A DNA stretch of 64,000 nucleotides from Bacillota bacterium (GTDB taxonomy: Bacteria; Bacillota; Clostridia; Lachnospirales; Lachnospiraceae): assembly GCA_023392615.1 (NCBI GenBank), contig JAEVYT010000011.1:81490-145489 (forward strand), read 5' to 3'. The notes beneath the pieces were generated by a model. It was not told the origin of the DNA, searched no databases, and worked only from the letters and a program-made list of their open reading frames with translations. Shown here piece after piece: positions 18,061 through 27,282 of the stretch. The stretch's first letter is position 1. Every line of letters begins with the position of its first letter. The translations under genes and the position numbers were made by a program.

Positions 18061-18768
18061 TTATATGGATTCACCGCCGAATTTATACCCTACCCCATGT
18101 ATTGTCTTAACGTAAATCGGTTTCTTCGGATCAGCTTCAATCTTCTGTCGAAGATTCTTAATATGACTGTCTATTGTTCTGTCATACCCTTCGAATTCAT
18201 CTCCAAAAGCAGATGCTATTAACTCATCTCGCGTAAAAACTTTATTTGGATATTTTATCAAAGTAACCAGCAATTTATATTCGTTCGGTGTAAGTTTTAC
18301 TTCCTGCAACTGCTTCATGACGATTCGGCTTTCATAATCAATTTCTAGATCCCCGTCATTAAATACACTTTTCCTTACCAAAGCCTCCAAATCACTGGAC
18401 GCCCTTCGTAAAACTGCTTCTATTCTCGCATATAGTGCCTTTAAACTAAAGGGTTTTGTAATATAATCATCTGCACCAATCCCAAGACCGACTAGCATAT
18501 CCTCCTCGTCAGACTTTGCCGTCAGCATTATAATAGGAACTCTTGACTTTTTACGAATTATTCGGCATACCTCTTCTCCAGAAACTTCAGGTAGCATAAG
18601 ATCAAGTAGTATCATTGTAAACATTTCCTTATCAAATACCTCAATAGCTTTTTTGCCATTATCCGCCCAAACTACATCAAATCCCTTACTCTCAAGGAAT
18701 GAAATCACTACGCTCGCAATCTTATGTTCATCCTCTACCACCAAGATTTTTCTACCCTGACCAGTCAT
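18061..18768 (-). CDS. OmpR/PhoB-family response regulator
   Basis: A 235-residue regulator with receiver (VVEDEHKIA, phospho-Asp in LLDLMLPEVSGEE, Lys in YITKPFS) and a C-terminal winged helix (KLTPNEYKLLVTLIKYP, then RTIDSHIKNLRQKI, then VKTIHGVGYKF). ATG 18768 is chosen; the frame extends to a TTG at 18792 with an in-frame GTG, so a few extra residues are possible. Partner kinase is the next gene. Two direct TGGAGA repeats 11 bp apart upstream of the operon may be its binding site. Confidence 0.92.
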   Translation of the reverse strand: MTGQGRKILVVEDEHKIASVVISFLESKGFDVVWADNGKKAIEVFDKEMFTMILLDLMLPEVSGEEVCRIIRKKSRVPIIMLTAKSDEEDMLVGLGIGADDYITKPFSLKALYARIEAVLRRASSDLEALVRKSVFNDGDLEIDYESRIVMKQLQEVKLTPNEYKLLVTLIKYPNKVFTRDELIASAFGDEFEGYDRTIDSHIKNLRQKIEADPKKPIYVKTIHGVGYKFGGESI

Positions 18769-18809
18769 AACAGTTACCTTACCTTTCACCAATACCGCTA
18801 TATTTTAAC

Positions 18810-18846
18810 TGCCGGCAAAATGAGATGACCCATTATTCTGCCGGCA
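18810..18846 (-). other. Intercistronic hairpin between lipoprotein and response-regulator genes
   Basis: TGCCGGCA occurs at 18810-18817 and 18839-18846 and pairs with itself as an 8-bp GC-rich stem, with an inner AATG/CATT pairing. No T-tract follows on the minus strand, so it may be a processing, stability or partial attenuation site that separates the regulatory genes from the structural genes. Confidence 0.55.
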
Positions 18847-18866
18847 ATACACTTTAATTATTATGA

Positions 18867-19538
18867 TCATTTATCCAAATCAAATGGTTTTAAGAATTTA
18901 TCCACTTGAATCTTTTTGCCTTTGGAGTCCATCGTCTCCACCTTAGCATATACCCATCCTTTTACCTTATTCGGATCAACCCCTGCGTCAATAAATTCTT
19001 TGGGGTCAAGCACAAAGACGATATCCTTGTCATTCGTCTTGGTATTCTTTGCCCATTCAAAAACATTACCATTTGTAAGATCTATACCAAAGTGATCAAG
19101 ATTCGCATGATACTTTAAATGACTACGATTAGGGAATATAATATTTTTGTATGCATCAAGTGCACTATCTCCCTTTTTGGATTCAACATACTTATCCCCA
19201 AAATCAGTTCCAACTACAATCTTATCTTCTTGCAACATTCCTTTCGGCAACTTAGTTGGGTCTAGCCCTGCATCCAGAAACGGTTTTGCATCTGTTTCTA
19301 TCCTTACATCCAACAGAGTTTTACTGACATCCATACTCCACAGGAACTTTGCTGATTCGTCCGGAGCGGAAAGTGACCAATTTTCTGCTTTTTCATCCAA
19401 TAGAACTCTGTCACCTGACAATGTAAGTACTGTGTCATAGGAGTTGACTGAGTGATCGCGGATGACATCTAGCTTTCCACACGCACTTAATCCGATTACG
19501 GACAAGAGGAATATTGTTATAATTAAAAATTTCTTCAT
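18867..19538 (-). CDS. Secreted lipoprotein of the copper operon, internally duplicated
   Basis: A 223-residue protein with a lipoprotein signal (MKKFLIITIFLLSVIGLSAC) whose Cys is the lipidation site. The mature part holds two similar segments, FLDAGLDPTKLPKGML and FIDAGVDPNKVKGWVY, suggesting a tandem-duplicated domain; each is followed by charged strands. No family was recognised. The start is uncertain: ATG 19559 or TTG 19562 would add seven to eight residues, and none has a strong ribosome site. Placed between copA and the two-component genes, it could bind metal or act as a sensor partner, but no Cys/His/Met cluster is seen in the mature part. Confidence 0.75.
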   Translation of the reverse strand: MKKFLIITIFLLSVIGLSACGKLDVIRDHSVNSYDTVLTLSGDRVLLDEKAENWSLSAPDESAKFLWSMDVSKTLLDVRIETDAKPFLDAGLDPTKLPKGMLQEDKIVVGTDFGDKYVESKKGDSALDAYKNIIFPNRSHLKYHANLDHFGIDLTNGNVFEWAKNTKTNDKDIVFVLDPKEFIDAGVDPNKVKGWVYAKVETMDSKGKKIQVDKFLKPFDLDK

Positions 19539-19607
19539 ATTTGTTACCATACCTTTCATCAAAACCTACAGGCTCAATCCGCAGGTTGAAATTTGAGTGT
19601 GTAATAT

Positions 19608-22070
19608 TTAATGATAGGGTTTAAATCTCTTTAAACGCAAAGCATTTGACACTACTGAAACTGAGCTGAAAGCCATCGCAGCTGCAGCAAAAATCGGATT
19701 TAGCAAAGGTCCTCCAAACAAGTGTAAGATACCTGCTGCAATCGGGATTCCCGCTACATTATAACCAAATGCCCAGAATAGATTTTGCTTAATATTACGT
19801 ATCGTGCTTTTACTTAGATGAATCGCTGTAGGAACATCCATTAGATCACTCTTCATTAATACGATATCAGCAGATTCCATAGCCACGTCTGTACCGGAGC
19901 CAATAGCGATACCTACATCAGCTTGAACGAGTGCCGGAGCATCATTAATTCCATCACCAACCATACACACTTTTAATCCTTCCGCCTGAAGCTTTTTCAC
20001 TTCATTGGATTTATCCTGCGGAAGTACTTCGGCTAATACTCGGTCAATACCAACCTGCTTAGCGATTGCCTGAGCTGTCTTAAGATTATCTCCGGTAATC
20101 ATTGCTACTTCTATTCCCATGGACTGGAGCTTTTTAATCGCCTTAGCACTGTTTTCCTTAACGACATCGGCTACAGCGATGATACCGCCAAACTTCAGAT
20201 TTGTTGCAATATACATCGGGGTTTTGCCTTCTCCGGCTAATTGATCGGACTGATTTATAAACTCTTTTAAATCAATTCCTCGATCATCCATCAGTTTCTT
20301 GTTTCCAATTAATATATTGATTCCGTCAATTACAACTTCAATACCATGTCCAGGAATTGCATTGAATTGCTCTACCGGTCTTATCTCAATCGATTCTTTT
20401 TCTGCTCCCCTTACAATTGCTTCTCCTAGAGGGTGCTCTGATCCTTTCTCTGCCGAAGCTGCTAGCTGTAATAATCGTTCTTTGGTGATATCCGAGGTTG
20501 TGATAATATCAGTCACCTCAGGTTTTCCTTCCGTAATTGTACCGGTTTTATCGAATACGATAGTATTTATCTTATGTGTTGTTTCAAGAGCTTCTCCACC
20601 CTTGATTAGTATGCCATTCTCTGCTCCTTTACCGGTACCAACCATAATCGCAGTAGGAGTAGCAAGTCCCAATGCACATGGGCAAGCTATTACCAGTACT
20701 GAGATAAAGATGGTGATTGCAAAGGAAAATGGCTCTCCGGTTAAAAACCATGCTAAAAATGCAAGCAATGCCAGACCACAAACAATCGGAACAAAATATC
20801 CGGATACAATATCAGCCATCTGTGCAATTGGAGCCTTGGAGCTTTGTGCATCTTCTACCAATTTAATAATCTGAGCCAAAGCAGTATCACTACCTACTTT
20901 TGTTACCTTAAACTTAATCAACCCATTTTTATTAATGCTCGCTGCAAAGACTTTATCACCTATCTTTTTATCAACAGGCATACTCTCACCGGTCAGCATT
21001 GCTTCATCTATGGAAGTACTTCCTTCTATTACAATACCATCCACCGGAATCTTCTCACCAGGCTTTACTAAGATGATTTGATCTATTTCAACTTCATCAA
21101 TCGGAACTTCGATTTCTTTTCCATCCTCTATCACTGTTGCTGTCTTCGGTGCAAGTCCCATCAGCTTCTTAATTGCTTCCGAGGTCTTACCCTTTGATAC
21201 CGCTTCAAGGGATTTACCAAGTAAAATCAATGCAATGATAACGCCGGCTGTTTCAAAATACAAGCTATCTACTGCGTGAAAATTACCATTAATAATCTCA
21301 AATGTATTATAGATGCTGAATAAAATTGCTGCCGTAGTGCCAATGGCGACAAGGGAATCCATATTGGGACTCCTCTGTATTAGCGCTTTAAAACCAATCG
21401 TATAAAACTTATATCCCGCAATGATAATCGGAGTTACAAGCGTAATTTGGAGCAGTGCATAACGAAGAGGATAATTCATCGGTTGGATTGCGTCCGGTAT
21501 CGGAAGAAACAGCCACGATATCATAGGTACCATTGCAAAATACAATAGGGGAAGACCAAACACAGCCGCTACCGTGAATTTTGTCCATAGCGTTCTTATC
21601 TCCTTTTCTTTTCGAAGTCTGTCTTCATCCACTGAAGTTTTCTCTATCTCAAGTACCTGATAACCAATATTTTCAACGCATGCTTTTATGTTAGATAGCT
21701 TAATCTGATGAGGATCATATTCTACTGTGGCTTTTTCTGTTGCCAGATTCACTGATGCCTTAATCACACCTTCTAATTTGCTAATTGCTTTTTCCACTCT
21801 CTGTGAGCAAGCTGCGCAGGTCATTCCTCCAATTGGCAGAATAACCTGATTACTGGTACGTTCTTCTACCACACCATACCCTGCCTTTATAACCGCATCT
21901 TTAATTGCCTCCATTGAAATCTCTTGCTTATCATATTCAATAGACAACTTCTCGGTTGCCAGATTCACATTCGCATCACTGACACCTTCTAATTTGTTAA
22001 CTGCTTTCTGTACCCGTTGCGCACAAGCAGCACAGGTCATACCGCTTATTTTAATCGTATCTTTGTTCAT
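19608..22070 (-). CDS. copA: Copper-exporting P1B-type ATPase
   Basis: An 820-residue Cu(I)-translocating ATPase. Two heavy-metal-associated domains lie at 1-70 and 75-145 (GMTCAACAQRV and GMTCAACSQRV). Then come the eight-helix membrane domain with the Cu-specific ACPCALGLATPTA motif, the actuator TGES loop (AMLTGESMPV), the phosphorylation site DKTGTITEG, the SEHPLGEAI motif, and GDGINDAPAL. ATG 22070 follows GGAGG by 5 nt; an in-frame TTG at 22082 overlaps that site. Copper specificity rests on CPC plus paired CXXC domains. It lies in an operon with other copper-binding proteins. Confidence 0.96.
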   Translation of the reverse strand: MNKDTIKISGMTCAACAQRVQKAVNKLEGVSDANVNLATEKLSIEYDKQEISMEAIKDAVIKAGYGVVEERTSNQVILPIGGMTCAACSQRVEKAISKLEGVIKASVNLATEKATVEYDPHQIKLSNIKACVENIGYQVLEIEKTSVDEDRLRKEKEIRTLWTKFTVAAVFGLPLLYFAMVPMISWLFLPIPDAIQPMNYPLRYALLQITLVTPIIIAGYKFYTIGFKALIQRSPNMDSLVAIGTTAAILFSIYNTFEIINGNFHAVDSLYFETAGVIIALILLGKSLEAVSKGKTSEAIKKLMGLAPKTATVIEDGKEIEVPIDEVEIDQIILVKPGEKIPVDGIVIEGSTSIDEAMLTGESMPVDKKIGDKVFAASINKNGLIKFKVTKVGSDTALAQIIKLVEDAQSSKAPIAQMADIVSGYFVPIVCGLALLAFLAWFLTGEPFSFAITIFISVLVIACPCALGLATPTAIMVGTGKGAENGILIKGGEALETTHKINTIVFDKTGTITEGKPEVTDIITTSDITKERLLQLAASAEKGSEHPLGEAIVRGAEKESIEIRPVEQFNAIPGHGIEVVIDGINILIGNKKLMDDRGIDLKEFINQSDQLAGEGKTPMYIATNLKFGGIIAVADVVKENSAKAIKKLQSMGIEVAMITGDNLKTAQAIAKQVGIDRVLAEVLPQDKSNEVKKLQAEGLKVCMVGDGINDAPALVQADVGIAIGSGTDVAMESADIVLMKSDLMDVPTAIHLSKSTIRNIKQNLFWAFGYNVAGIPIAAGILHLFGGPLLNPIFAAAAMAFSSVSVVSNALRLKRFKPYH

Positions 22071-22091
22071 ATTAACCTCCAAGCTTTGTTC

Positions 22092-22595
22092 TTACTTCCA
22101 AGTTTGAAATAACACAGTTGCCTGCTTCAATACATCCTTAGAAATAGTAATTGTATCATTATTAACACTCTTTAATTCATCCGTTATTGGTACAGGGTTA
22201 CAACCACCCTTTGTCACCTCAACGTCATCCATTCCAAAACGATTGCCACAGTTTTGGCATACGAGCTGATTACCTTGTACTTTATAATAACCCTTACCTG
22301 AATTATTGCAAACTTGACAGGTATTGAAAGCTGTACGAATCGTGCCATCAGAAGCTTTTACGGCGATTACTTCCATATTGGTTCCCTCTATTTTAACAGG
22401 GTAAAATACAGCCTTCTCTGTTACATTCTTTGTTTGTATTACCAAATCATTATCAACCACTGCTTTGTTGGTTGAATTCTTACTTTCTTTCGAACCAAAA
22501 TTCTGTCCTACTAGTAATCCAACACCAACCAATAATAATGCTATCGCAATTAACACTGCAATTGCAAGCTTTTTCCCACTTAATTTCATCATCAT
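22092..22595 (-). CDS. DUF2318-family membrane-anchored Cys-rich protein
   Basis: A 167-residue protein with one N-terminal membrane helix (about 8-29) and an outside domain ending in two CXXC pairs: FNTCQVCNNSGKGYY and LVCQNCGNRFG, with a later GGCNPVPI. This is the DUF2318 pattern, known from iron- and copper-linked membrane systems and presumed to bind metal or heme. It sits 21 bp before copA in the same direction, so a role in extracellular metal capture or relay is likely. The function is inferred from context. Confidence 0.82.
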   Translation of the reverse strand: MMMKLSGKKLAIAVLIAIALLLVGVGLLVGQNFGSKESKNSTNKAVVDNDLVIQTKNVTEKAVFYPVKIEGTNMEVIAVKASDGTIRTAFNTCQVCNNSGKGYYKVQGNQLVCQNCGNRFGMDDVEVTKGGCNPVPITDELKSVNNDTITISKDVLKQATVLFQTWK

Positions 22596-22640
22596 ATATT
22601 TCTTACCCTTTCTTTTATATTATTCATTAAGGTGAAGACA

Positions 22641-24320
22641 TTAATTACAACACCCACCACCTAAATCAGATAAATCTTCTTGTGAGTCATAATTATCCGC
22701 TGGATTCCCCTGATTATTTTGTGAATCATTATTACCTAACAATGATTGAAGGTCTTCATTCTGTGCCTCACTGTTCTGATCGGAAGGTTGCTGCTCAAGA
22801 TCACTTTGACTCGTATCTGCTTCACCTTCTTCTATGTTACCAGAATCCTGAATATCATTACCTGAGTTTGCACAGCAACCACCTGAACTTTGATTACTAT
22901 TATCTTTAGGCAGGGATTTAGTATTAATATTCTTTACATCGTCCACCACTGTGATACTACTACGTATCATGCCCATCCAACAACTATATTTGACTACCCC
23001 TTCTTCATCCGGTGTAAATTCAATAACATTATCCCCTAACTTAAGTTTTTTGGTGATACCAAACTTAGAGATCACTATAGCATTATTACAACCATTGATA
23101 TCACCCTGTTTTGCCTGGATTACCCACCTTACCGGTATTCCTTTTTGAACGACAATTGGCTCATATCTTCCAGAAGCAAGTCCCGTGGTAACCGTCTGGA
23201 TACCGTCTTCCACCTTGGCAATATTCTCAGTTTTAATGGTAGCAGTTGAATTCGTAGCTCCCGGTAAAGTGATTCCTGATAAGTTTGCTCCATAGCTAAA
23301 CATAAATAGTCCCAAGGTGATAACTAGAACCGCACTGACCGTCATCATCTTATTCGTAAACTTTTTACTTAAAAAAGAACTGATCGCTCCAAAAGCAAAT
23401 AACAGAGGCACGGTACCTACACTAAAGATTAGCATTGATAATGCTCCTTTAATTGGACTAGCAGTTGATAGAGCATATAACTGCATGGCCTGTAATGGGC
23501 CACAGGGCATTAACCCATTTAATAACCCTATATAGAGGGGACTTCTACTCTGCTTCTGTTCATAGATCTTTCTTGCAAATATCTTTGGCATTCTAGGGTT
23601 AAATTTACGTAATGAGGGAAATATTCCAAGCATATTTATTCCCATAATCACCATAAATGCACCGGCTAATATTTGAACAAATCCTTTCATAGCCCCTGAA
23701 AAGCTAATAACAGAACCAAGTGCTCCTACAACACCACCTATTACAGTATAGGAAACCACTCTTCCCAAATTGTATAAAAGACTTGGTTGCAAGGATCTCC
23801 ATTTGTTCACCGGTTTATTAGGATTATCTGTTGATACACATTGGGATAAACAAATTCCTCCGCACATGGCTACGCAGTGAATAGAAGTGAGCAAACCAAT
23901 TAGAAACAGCATGCCATACCCCATTCCTTCCTTTGCCACCGGAAACTGATAGATGATATTAAACAGTCCGAAACGTTTACCGAGCATATATATAGCGAAA
24001 ATGATCACGCCTACTGCAACGATATCAGAGTAATCACGGCTTTGTTTGACCTCTGATTTACTGGGTGAATTCTTTGCTCCAGTCTCTCCTGACTGCTTTT
24101 CATTTTGTACATGATATCCAGTCTCTTCAATTATTTCGATAATTTTTGATAGTAAAATTATGTTTTCATCATATACTATTTGAACTTTACCGGAAGAATA
24201 TTTTGCATTTACACTGAGGATTCCCTCATTTTTTAATAATTCATTCTCTATTGCACTTTCACAATGAGCACAGGTCATATTGGTGACCTTTAATAAGCTG
24301 TTTCTTATTGTTGAAGACAT
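22641..24320 (-). CDS. HMA - TauE/SafE membrane - cupredoxin fusion protein with Cys-rich tail
   Basis: A 559-residue multidomain protein. Residues 10-75 are a heavy-metal-associated domain with NMTCAHC (Cys17, Cys20). After a linker comes a membrane domain of about six helices (about 90-350) of the sulfite-exporter TauE/SafE, DsbD-like type, with CGGICLSQC and LMPCGPLQ motifs. A cupredoxin-like domain (about 375-465) follows, with GCNNAIVI and the copper-ligand loop YSCWMGM. The tail (about 470-559) is rich in Asn, Gln, Asp and Ser and holds SGGCCAN and a terminal GGGCCN. It is the first gene of the copper operon and may receive and relay Cu across the membrane. Confidence 0.82.
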   Translation of the reverse strand: MSSTIRNSLLKVTNMTCAHCESAIENELLKNEGILSVNAKYSSGKVQIVYDENIILLSKIIEIIEETGYHVQNEKQSGETGAKNSPSKSEVKQSRDYSDIVAVGVIIFAIYMLGKRFGLFNIIYQFPVAKEGMGYGMLFLIGLLTSIHCVAMCGGICLSQCVSTDNPNKPVNKWRSLQPSLLYNLGRVVSYTVIGGVVGALGSVISFSGAMKGFVQILAGAFMVIMGINMLGIFPSLRKFNPRMPKIFARKIYEQKQSRSPLYIGLLNGLMPCGPLQAMQLYALSTASPIKGALSMLIFSVGTVPLLFAFGAISSFLSKKFTNKMMTVSAVLVITLGLFMFSYGANLSGITLPGATNSTATIKTENIAKVEDGIQTVTTGLASGRYEPIVVQKGIPVRWVIQAKQGDINGCNNAIVISKFGITKKLKLGDNVIEFTPDEEGVVKYSCWMGMIRSSITVVDDVKNINTKSLPKDNSNQSSGGCCANSGNDIQDSGNIEEGEADTSQSDLEQQPSDQNSEAQNEDLQSLLGNNDSQNNQGNPADNYDSQEDLSDLGGGCCN

Positions 24321-24389
24321 GTCAATCTCCCTTCAATATCTACTCTGATTTGTTTTCTTCAATTATTTAACTTTATTGTTTATGCTTTT

Positions 24390-24423
24390 ATCATATCAGC
24401 AATATGTGGAGATAATATGGAGA
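24390..24423 (-). promoter_or_regulatory. Candidate activated promoter of the copper operon
   Basis: On the minus strand a -10 TATGAT (24395-24390) lies 17 nt from a poor -35, while direct repeats TGGAGA (plus-strand 24407-24412 and 24418-24423, 11 bp apart) straddle that -35. This is the usual look of an OmpR-family activated promoter. Weak individually. Confidence 0.4.
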
Positions 24424-24530
24424 AGTTTATCATAAATCACGGGTATTCATTTGGGAAAGATTATGCTATAATTCTTGAATAATTAAGTTTACTAAGCATC
24501 TTATATATTTAAGTGCTTTTAAAATATCAT

Positions 24531-24539
24531 TGGTATAAT
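24531..24539 (+). promoter_or_regulatory. Extended -10 promoter of rqcH
   Basis: TGGTATAAT forms an extended -10 element (TG-N-TATAAT) 31 nt before the rqcH ATG; no good -35 is seen. Confidence 0.5.
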
Positions 24540-24569
24540 TAAAGTTATAGATAAGGAGATTAATGAACT

Positions 24570-26342
24570 ATGGCATTTGATGGTGTGGTTATTGCTAATG
24601 TAATTGATGAACTGCGTAAAACCTTATTAGGTGGCAGAATAAATAAAATTGCTCAACCGGAAAAAGATGAGTTAATTATAACAATTAAGGGTCAGGCCAG
24701 AGAACAATATAAGCTCCTCCTGTCTGCCGGAGCGGGACTTCCTCTTATTTATCTCACTCAGAATTCTAAACCCAGCCCGTTGACTGCGCCAAATTTTTGT
24801 ATGCTACTTCGTAAGCATCTAAATAGTGCTAAAATTCTAGATATAAGCCAACCAGGACTTGAGCGTATTATACATTTTAAGATTGAACATCTCGATGAAA
24901 TGGGTGACGAAAAAGTCAAATATCTAATATTCGAGCTAATGGGAAAGCACAGTAATATCATATTTTGCGATGAAAATATGACGATAATTGATAGCATTAA
25001 AAGAATTAATCAATTTGTAAGCTCTGTTCGTGAGGTATTACCCGGTCGTCCGTATTTTGTACCGGTTACCATGGAAAAATATAATCCATTATCCATCTCT
25101 TATTCAGAATTTCGTGATCAGATTCTCTCCAAACCACATCCGATTGCCAAAGCCATTTATACCGGCTTAACCGGCATCAGTCCACTTCTTGCCAATGAGA
25201 TCTGCTACCGCGCTTCCGTAGACGGCGAGGAGCCAACACAGGCCATAAGTGAAGATATAGGCTTGCATGTTTATAATGTTTTATCCCGTTTAATGGAGGA
25301 TGTAAAGAATGAATCCTTTTCTCCAAATATCGTGTACTCCGATGGTGTTCCTATTGAATTCTCCAGCGTACAACTAAATTCTTTCACTAACCATGACGTA
25401 AGAAGCTTTCCTTCTATTTCTGAATTATTAGAAACCTTTTACTCATCAAAAAATGCTCTTACAAGAATTCGTCAAAAATCCGCTGACCTTCGTAAAATTG
25501 TAACAACTGCAATTGAGCGAACCGGTAAAAAGTATGACCTACAAATAAAGCAGTTAAAGGATACAGAGAAACGTGATAAGTACAAGGTGTATGGCGAATT
25601 GATTACTGCATACGGTTATGGTCTGGAACCGGGAGCTAAGATTTTGTCCACGATCAATTATTACGATGATAAAGAAATCAACATACCACTTGATCCGACA
25701 CTGTCAGCTATGGAAAACGCAAAGCATTATTTTGAAAAATACAATAAACTAAAACGTACGTATGACGCATTATCTATTCAGATAAAAGAAACCTCTGAAG
25801 AGATGGAACATCTCGAATCCATCAAGTCTTCTTTAGAAATAGCTATGGATGAAACTGATCTTGCTACTATTAAGCGTGAGCTAACGGATTTTGGCTATAT
25901 TCGACGTAAATTTGTAAACGGTCCAAATAGACAGAGTAAGAAGGGATATGTACAAAAAGCAAGCAGTAAGAGCAAACCCTTTCACTATCTATCCTCTGAC
26001 GGCTATCATATCTATGTAGGCAGAAATAATTACCAAAATGATGAGCTTACCTTTCAGTATGCAGAGGGTGGTGATTGGTGGTTTCATGCTAAGAAAATTG
26101 GGGGGTCACACGTAATCGTTAAGGCGGATAATAAAGAACTCCCCGATCGTACCTATGAGGAAGCAGCACGACTTGCCGCATATTATTCAAGTGGAAGGGA
26201 TTCCGATAAAGTGGAGATTGATTATACCTTGAAGAAAAATGTAAAAAAACCTTCCGGCTCTAAGCCCGGGTTTGTGGTGTATTACACAAATTACTCAATG
26301 GTTTCACCGACCGATATCACTGGTATCCAACAGATACCTTAG
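24570..26342 (+). CDS. rqcH: Ribosome quality control protein RqcH (NFACT family)
   Basis: A 590-residue protein of the NFACT/FbpA/Rqc2 family. It binds 50S subunits with stalled peptidyl-tRNA and directs C-terminal alanine tailing. Domains: NFACT-N (about 1-190), helix-hairpin-helix (about 190-270), coiled coil (about 280-440) and NFACT-R, with DWWFHAKKIGGSHVIVK near 505-521. The middle region is rich in charged coiled-coil sequence, as in the family. Older annotation as fibronectin-binding protein refers to the same family. It stands at the head of a plus-strand pair with a PHP phosphatase and is divergent from the copper operon. Confidence 0.93.
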   Translation: MAFDGVVIANVIDELRKTLLGGRINKIAQPEKDELIITIKGQAREQYKLLLSAGAGLPLIYLTQNSKPSPLTAPNFCMLLRKHLNSAKILDISQPGLERIIHFKIEHLDEMGDEKVKYLIFELMGKHSNIIFCDENMTIIDSIKRINQFVSSVREVLPGRPYFVPVTMEKYNPLSISYSEFRDQILSKPHPIAKAIYTGLTGISPLLANEICYRASVDGEEPTQAISEDIGLHVYNVLSRLMEDVKNESFSPNIVYSDGVPIEFSSVQLNSFTNHDVRSFPSISELLETFYSSKNALTRIRQKSADLRKIVTTAIERTGKKYDLQIKQLKDTEKRDKYKVYGELITAYGYGLEPGAKILSTINYYDDKEINIPLDPTLSAMENAKHYFEKYNKLKRTYDALSIQIKETSEEMEHLESIKSSLEIAMDETDLATIKRELTDFGYIRRKFVNGPNRQSKKGYVQKASSKSKPFHYLSSDGYHIYVGRNNYQNDELTFQYAEGGDWWFHAKKIGGSHVIVKADNKELPDRTYEEAARLAAYYSSGRDSDKVEIDYTLKKNVKKPSGSKPGFVVYYTNYSMVSPTDITGIQQIP

Positions 26343-26448
26343 TATCTATATAGCAGTAAAATAATTATGGATGGAGAATGGATGTCCATGTACAATCGCT
26401 CGTACCGCAAATCCACTAGCTTTATTAATATATTAGGAGGACATACTT

Positions 26449-27270
26449 ATGATTATAGCCGACAGCCATGTTCACTCAGAGTTCTCAAGTGATTCCCAGG
26501 CTCCTATGGAGCAAATGATTGACCGGGCTATTGAACTTGGACTAAAAAAGCTCTACTTTACTGATCATATGGATTATGATTATCCACCGATTAGTGATTT
26601 GGACTTTCTTTTTAATGAGAAAGATTATTTTGATAAAATAAAGGGCTTGAAAGAAAAGTATGCAAATCAAATTAAGCTTTTCGTTGGAATAGAATTGGGG
26701 CTGCAGCCGCATCTCTCCGATCGTTTAACTTCTCTCGTCAATAGTAATTCCTTTGATTTTGTAATCGGCTCCACCCATGTGGTTAATCACGAGGATCCCT
26801 ACTTTCCTCAGTACTGGGAGAGAAAATCAAAGCAAGAAGGAATCCGAAGCTATTTTGAAACAATCATAGAAAACTGTAAATCCTTCCAAGGCTTCCACGT
26901 CTATGGTCATATAGATTATATTATTCGTTATGTACCCTGTCAGTCAAAAGCACTAGTGAAGGAGGATTATCGATATAGTGATTATTCAGATGTACTGGAT
27001 GAGGCATTAAAGACCATCATATCATTCGGCAAGGGAATTGAGATCAATACCGCCGGACTTAAATATGGCCTAGGATATCCTCACCCAAAGCTTGAAATTA
27101 TCAAACGTTACAAGGATCTGGGTGGGGAACTGATCACAATCGGCTCCGATGCTCATAGACCGGAACATCTATGTTATGATTTCCACCTAATTCCTGATTT
27201 TTTAAAAAGTGCAGGCTTTCGCTATTATGCGACCTTTGAAGGCGGGAAAGCTATTTATGAAAAATTATAG
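26449..27270 (+). CDS. PHP-domain phosphatase, histidinol-phosphatase type
   Basis: A 273-residue metal-dependent phosphoesterase of the PHP superfamily. The metal-binding motifs are DSHVHSEFSSDS at the N terminus, YFTDHMDYD, GIELGLQ, GSTHVV, YGHIDYI and TIGSDAHRPEH. Length and motif order match histidinol-phosphatase HisK/HisJ, which dephosphorylates histidinol phosphate in histidine synthesis, but PHP enzymes with other substrates look alike and no other his genes are nearby. AGGAGG precedes the ATG by 8 nt. Its 3' end faces the 152-bp hairpin repeats. Confidence 0.85.
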   Translation: MIIADSHVHSEFSSDSQAPMEQMIDRAIELGLKKLYFTDHMDYDYPPISDLDFLFNEKDYFDKIKGLKEKYANQIKLFVGIELGLQPHLSDRLTSLVNSNSFDFVIGSTHVVNHEDPYFPQYWERKSKQEGIRSYFETIIENCKSFQGFHVYGHIDYIIRYVPCQSKALVKEDYRYSDYSDVLDEALKTIISFGKGIEINTAGLKYGLGYPHPKLEIIKRYKDLGGELITIGSDAHRPEHLCYDFHLIPDFLKSAGFRYYATFEGGKAIYEKL

Positions 27271-27282
27271 GTTGTGTATTCA

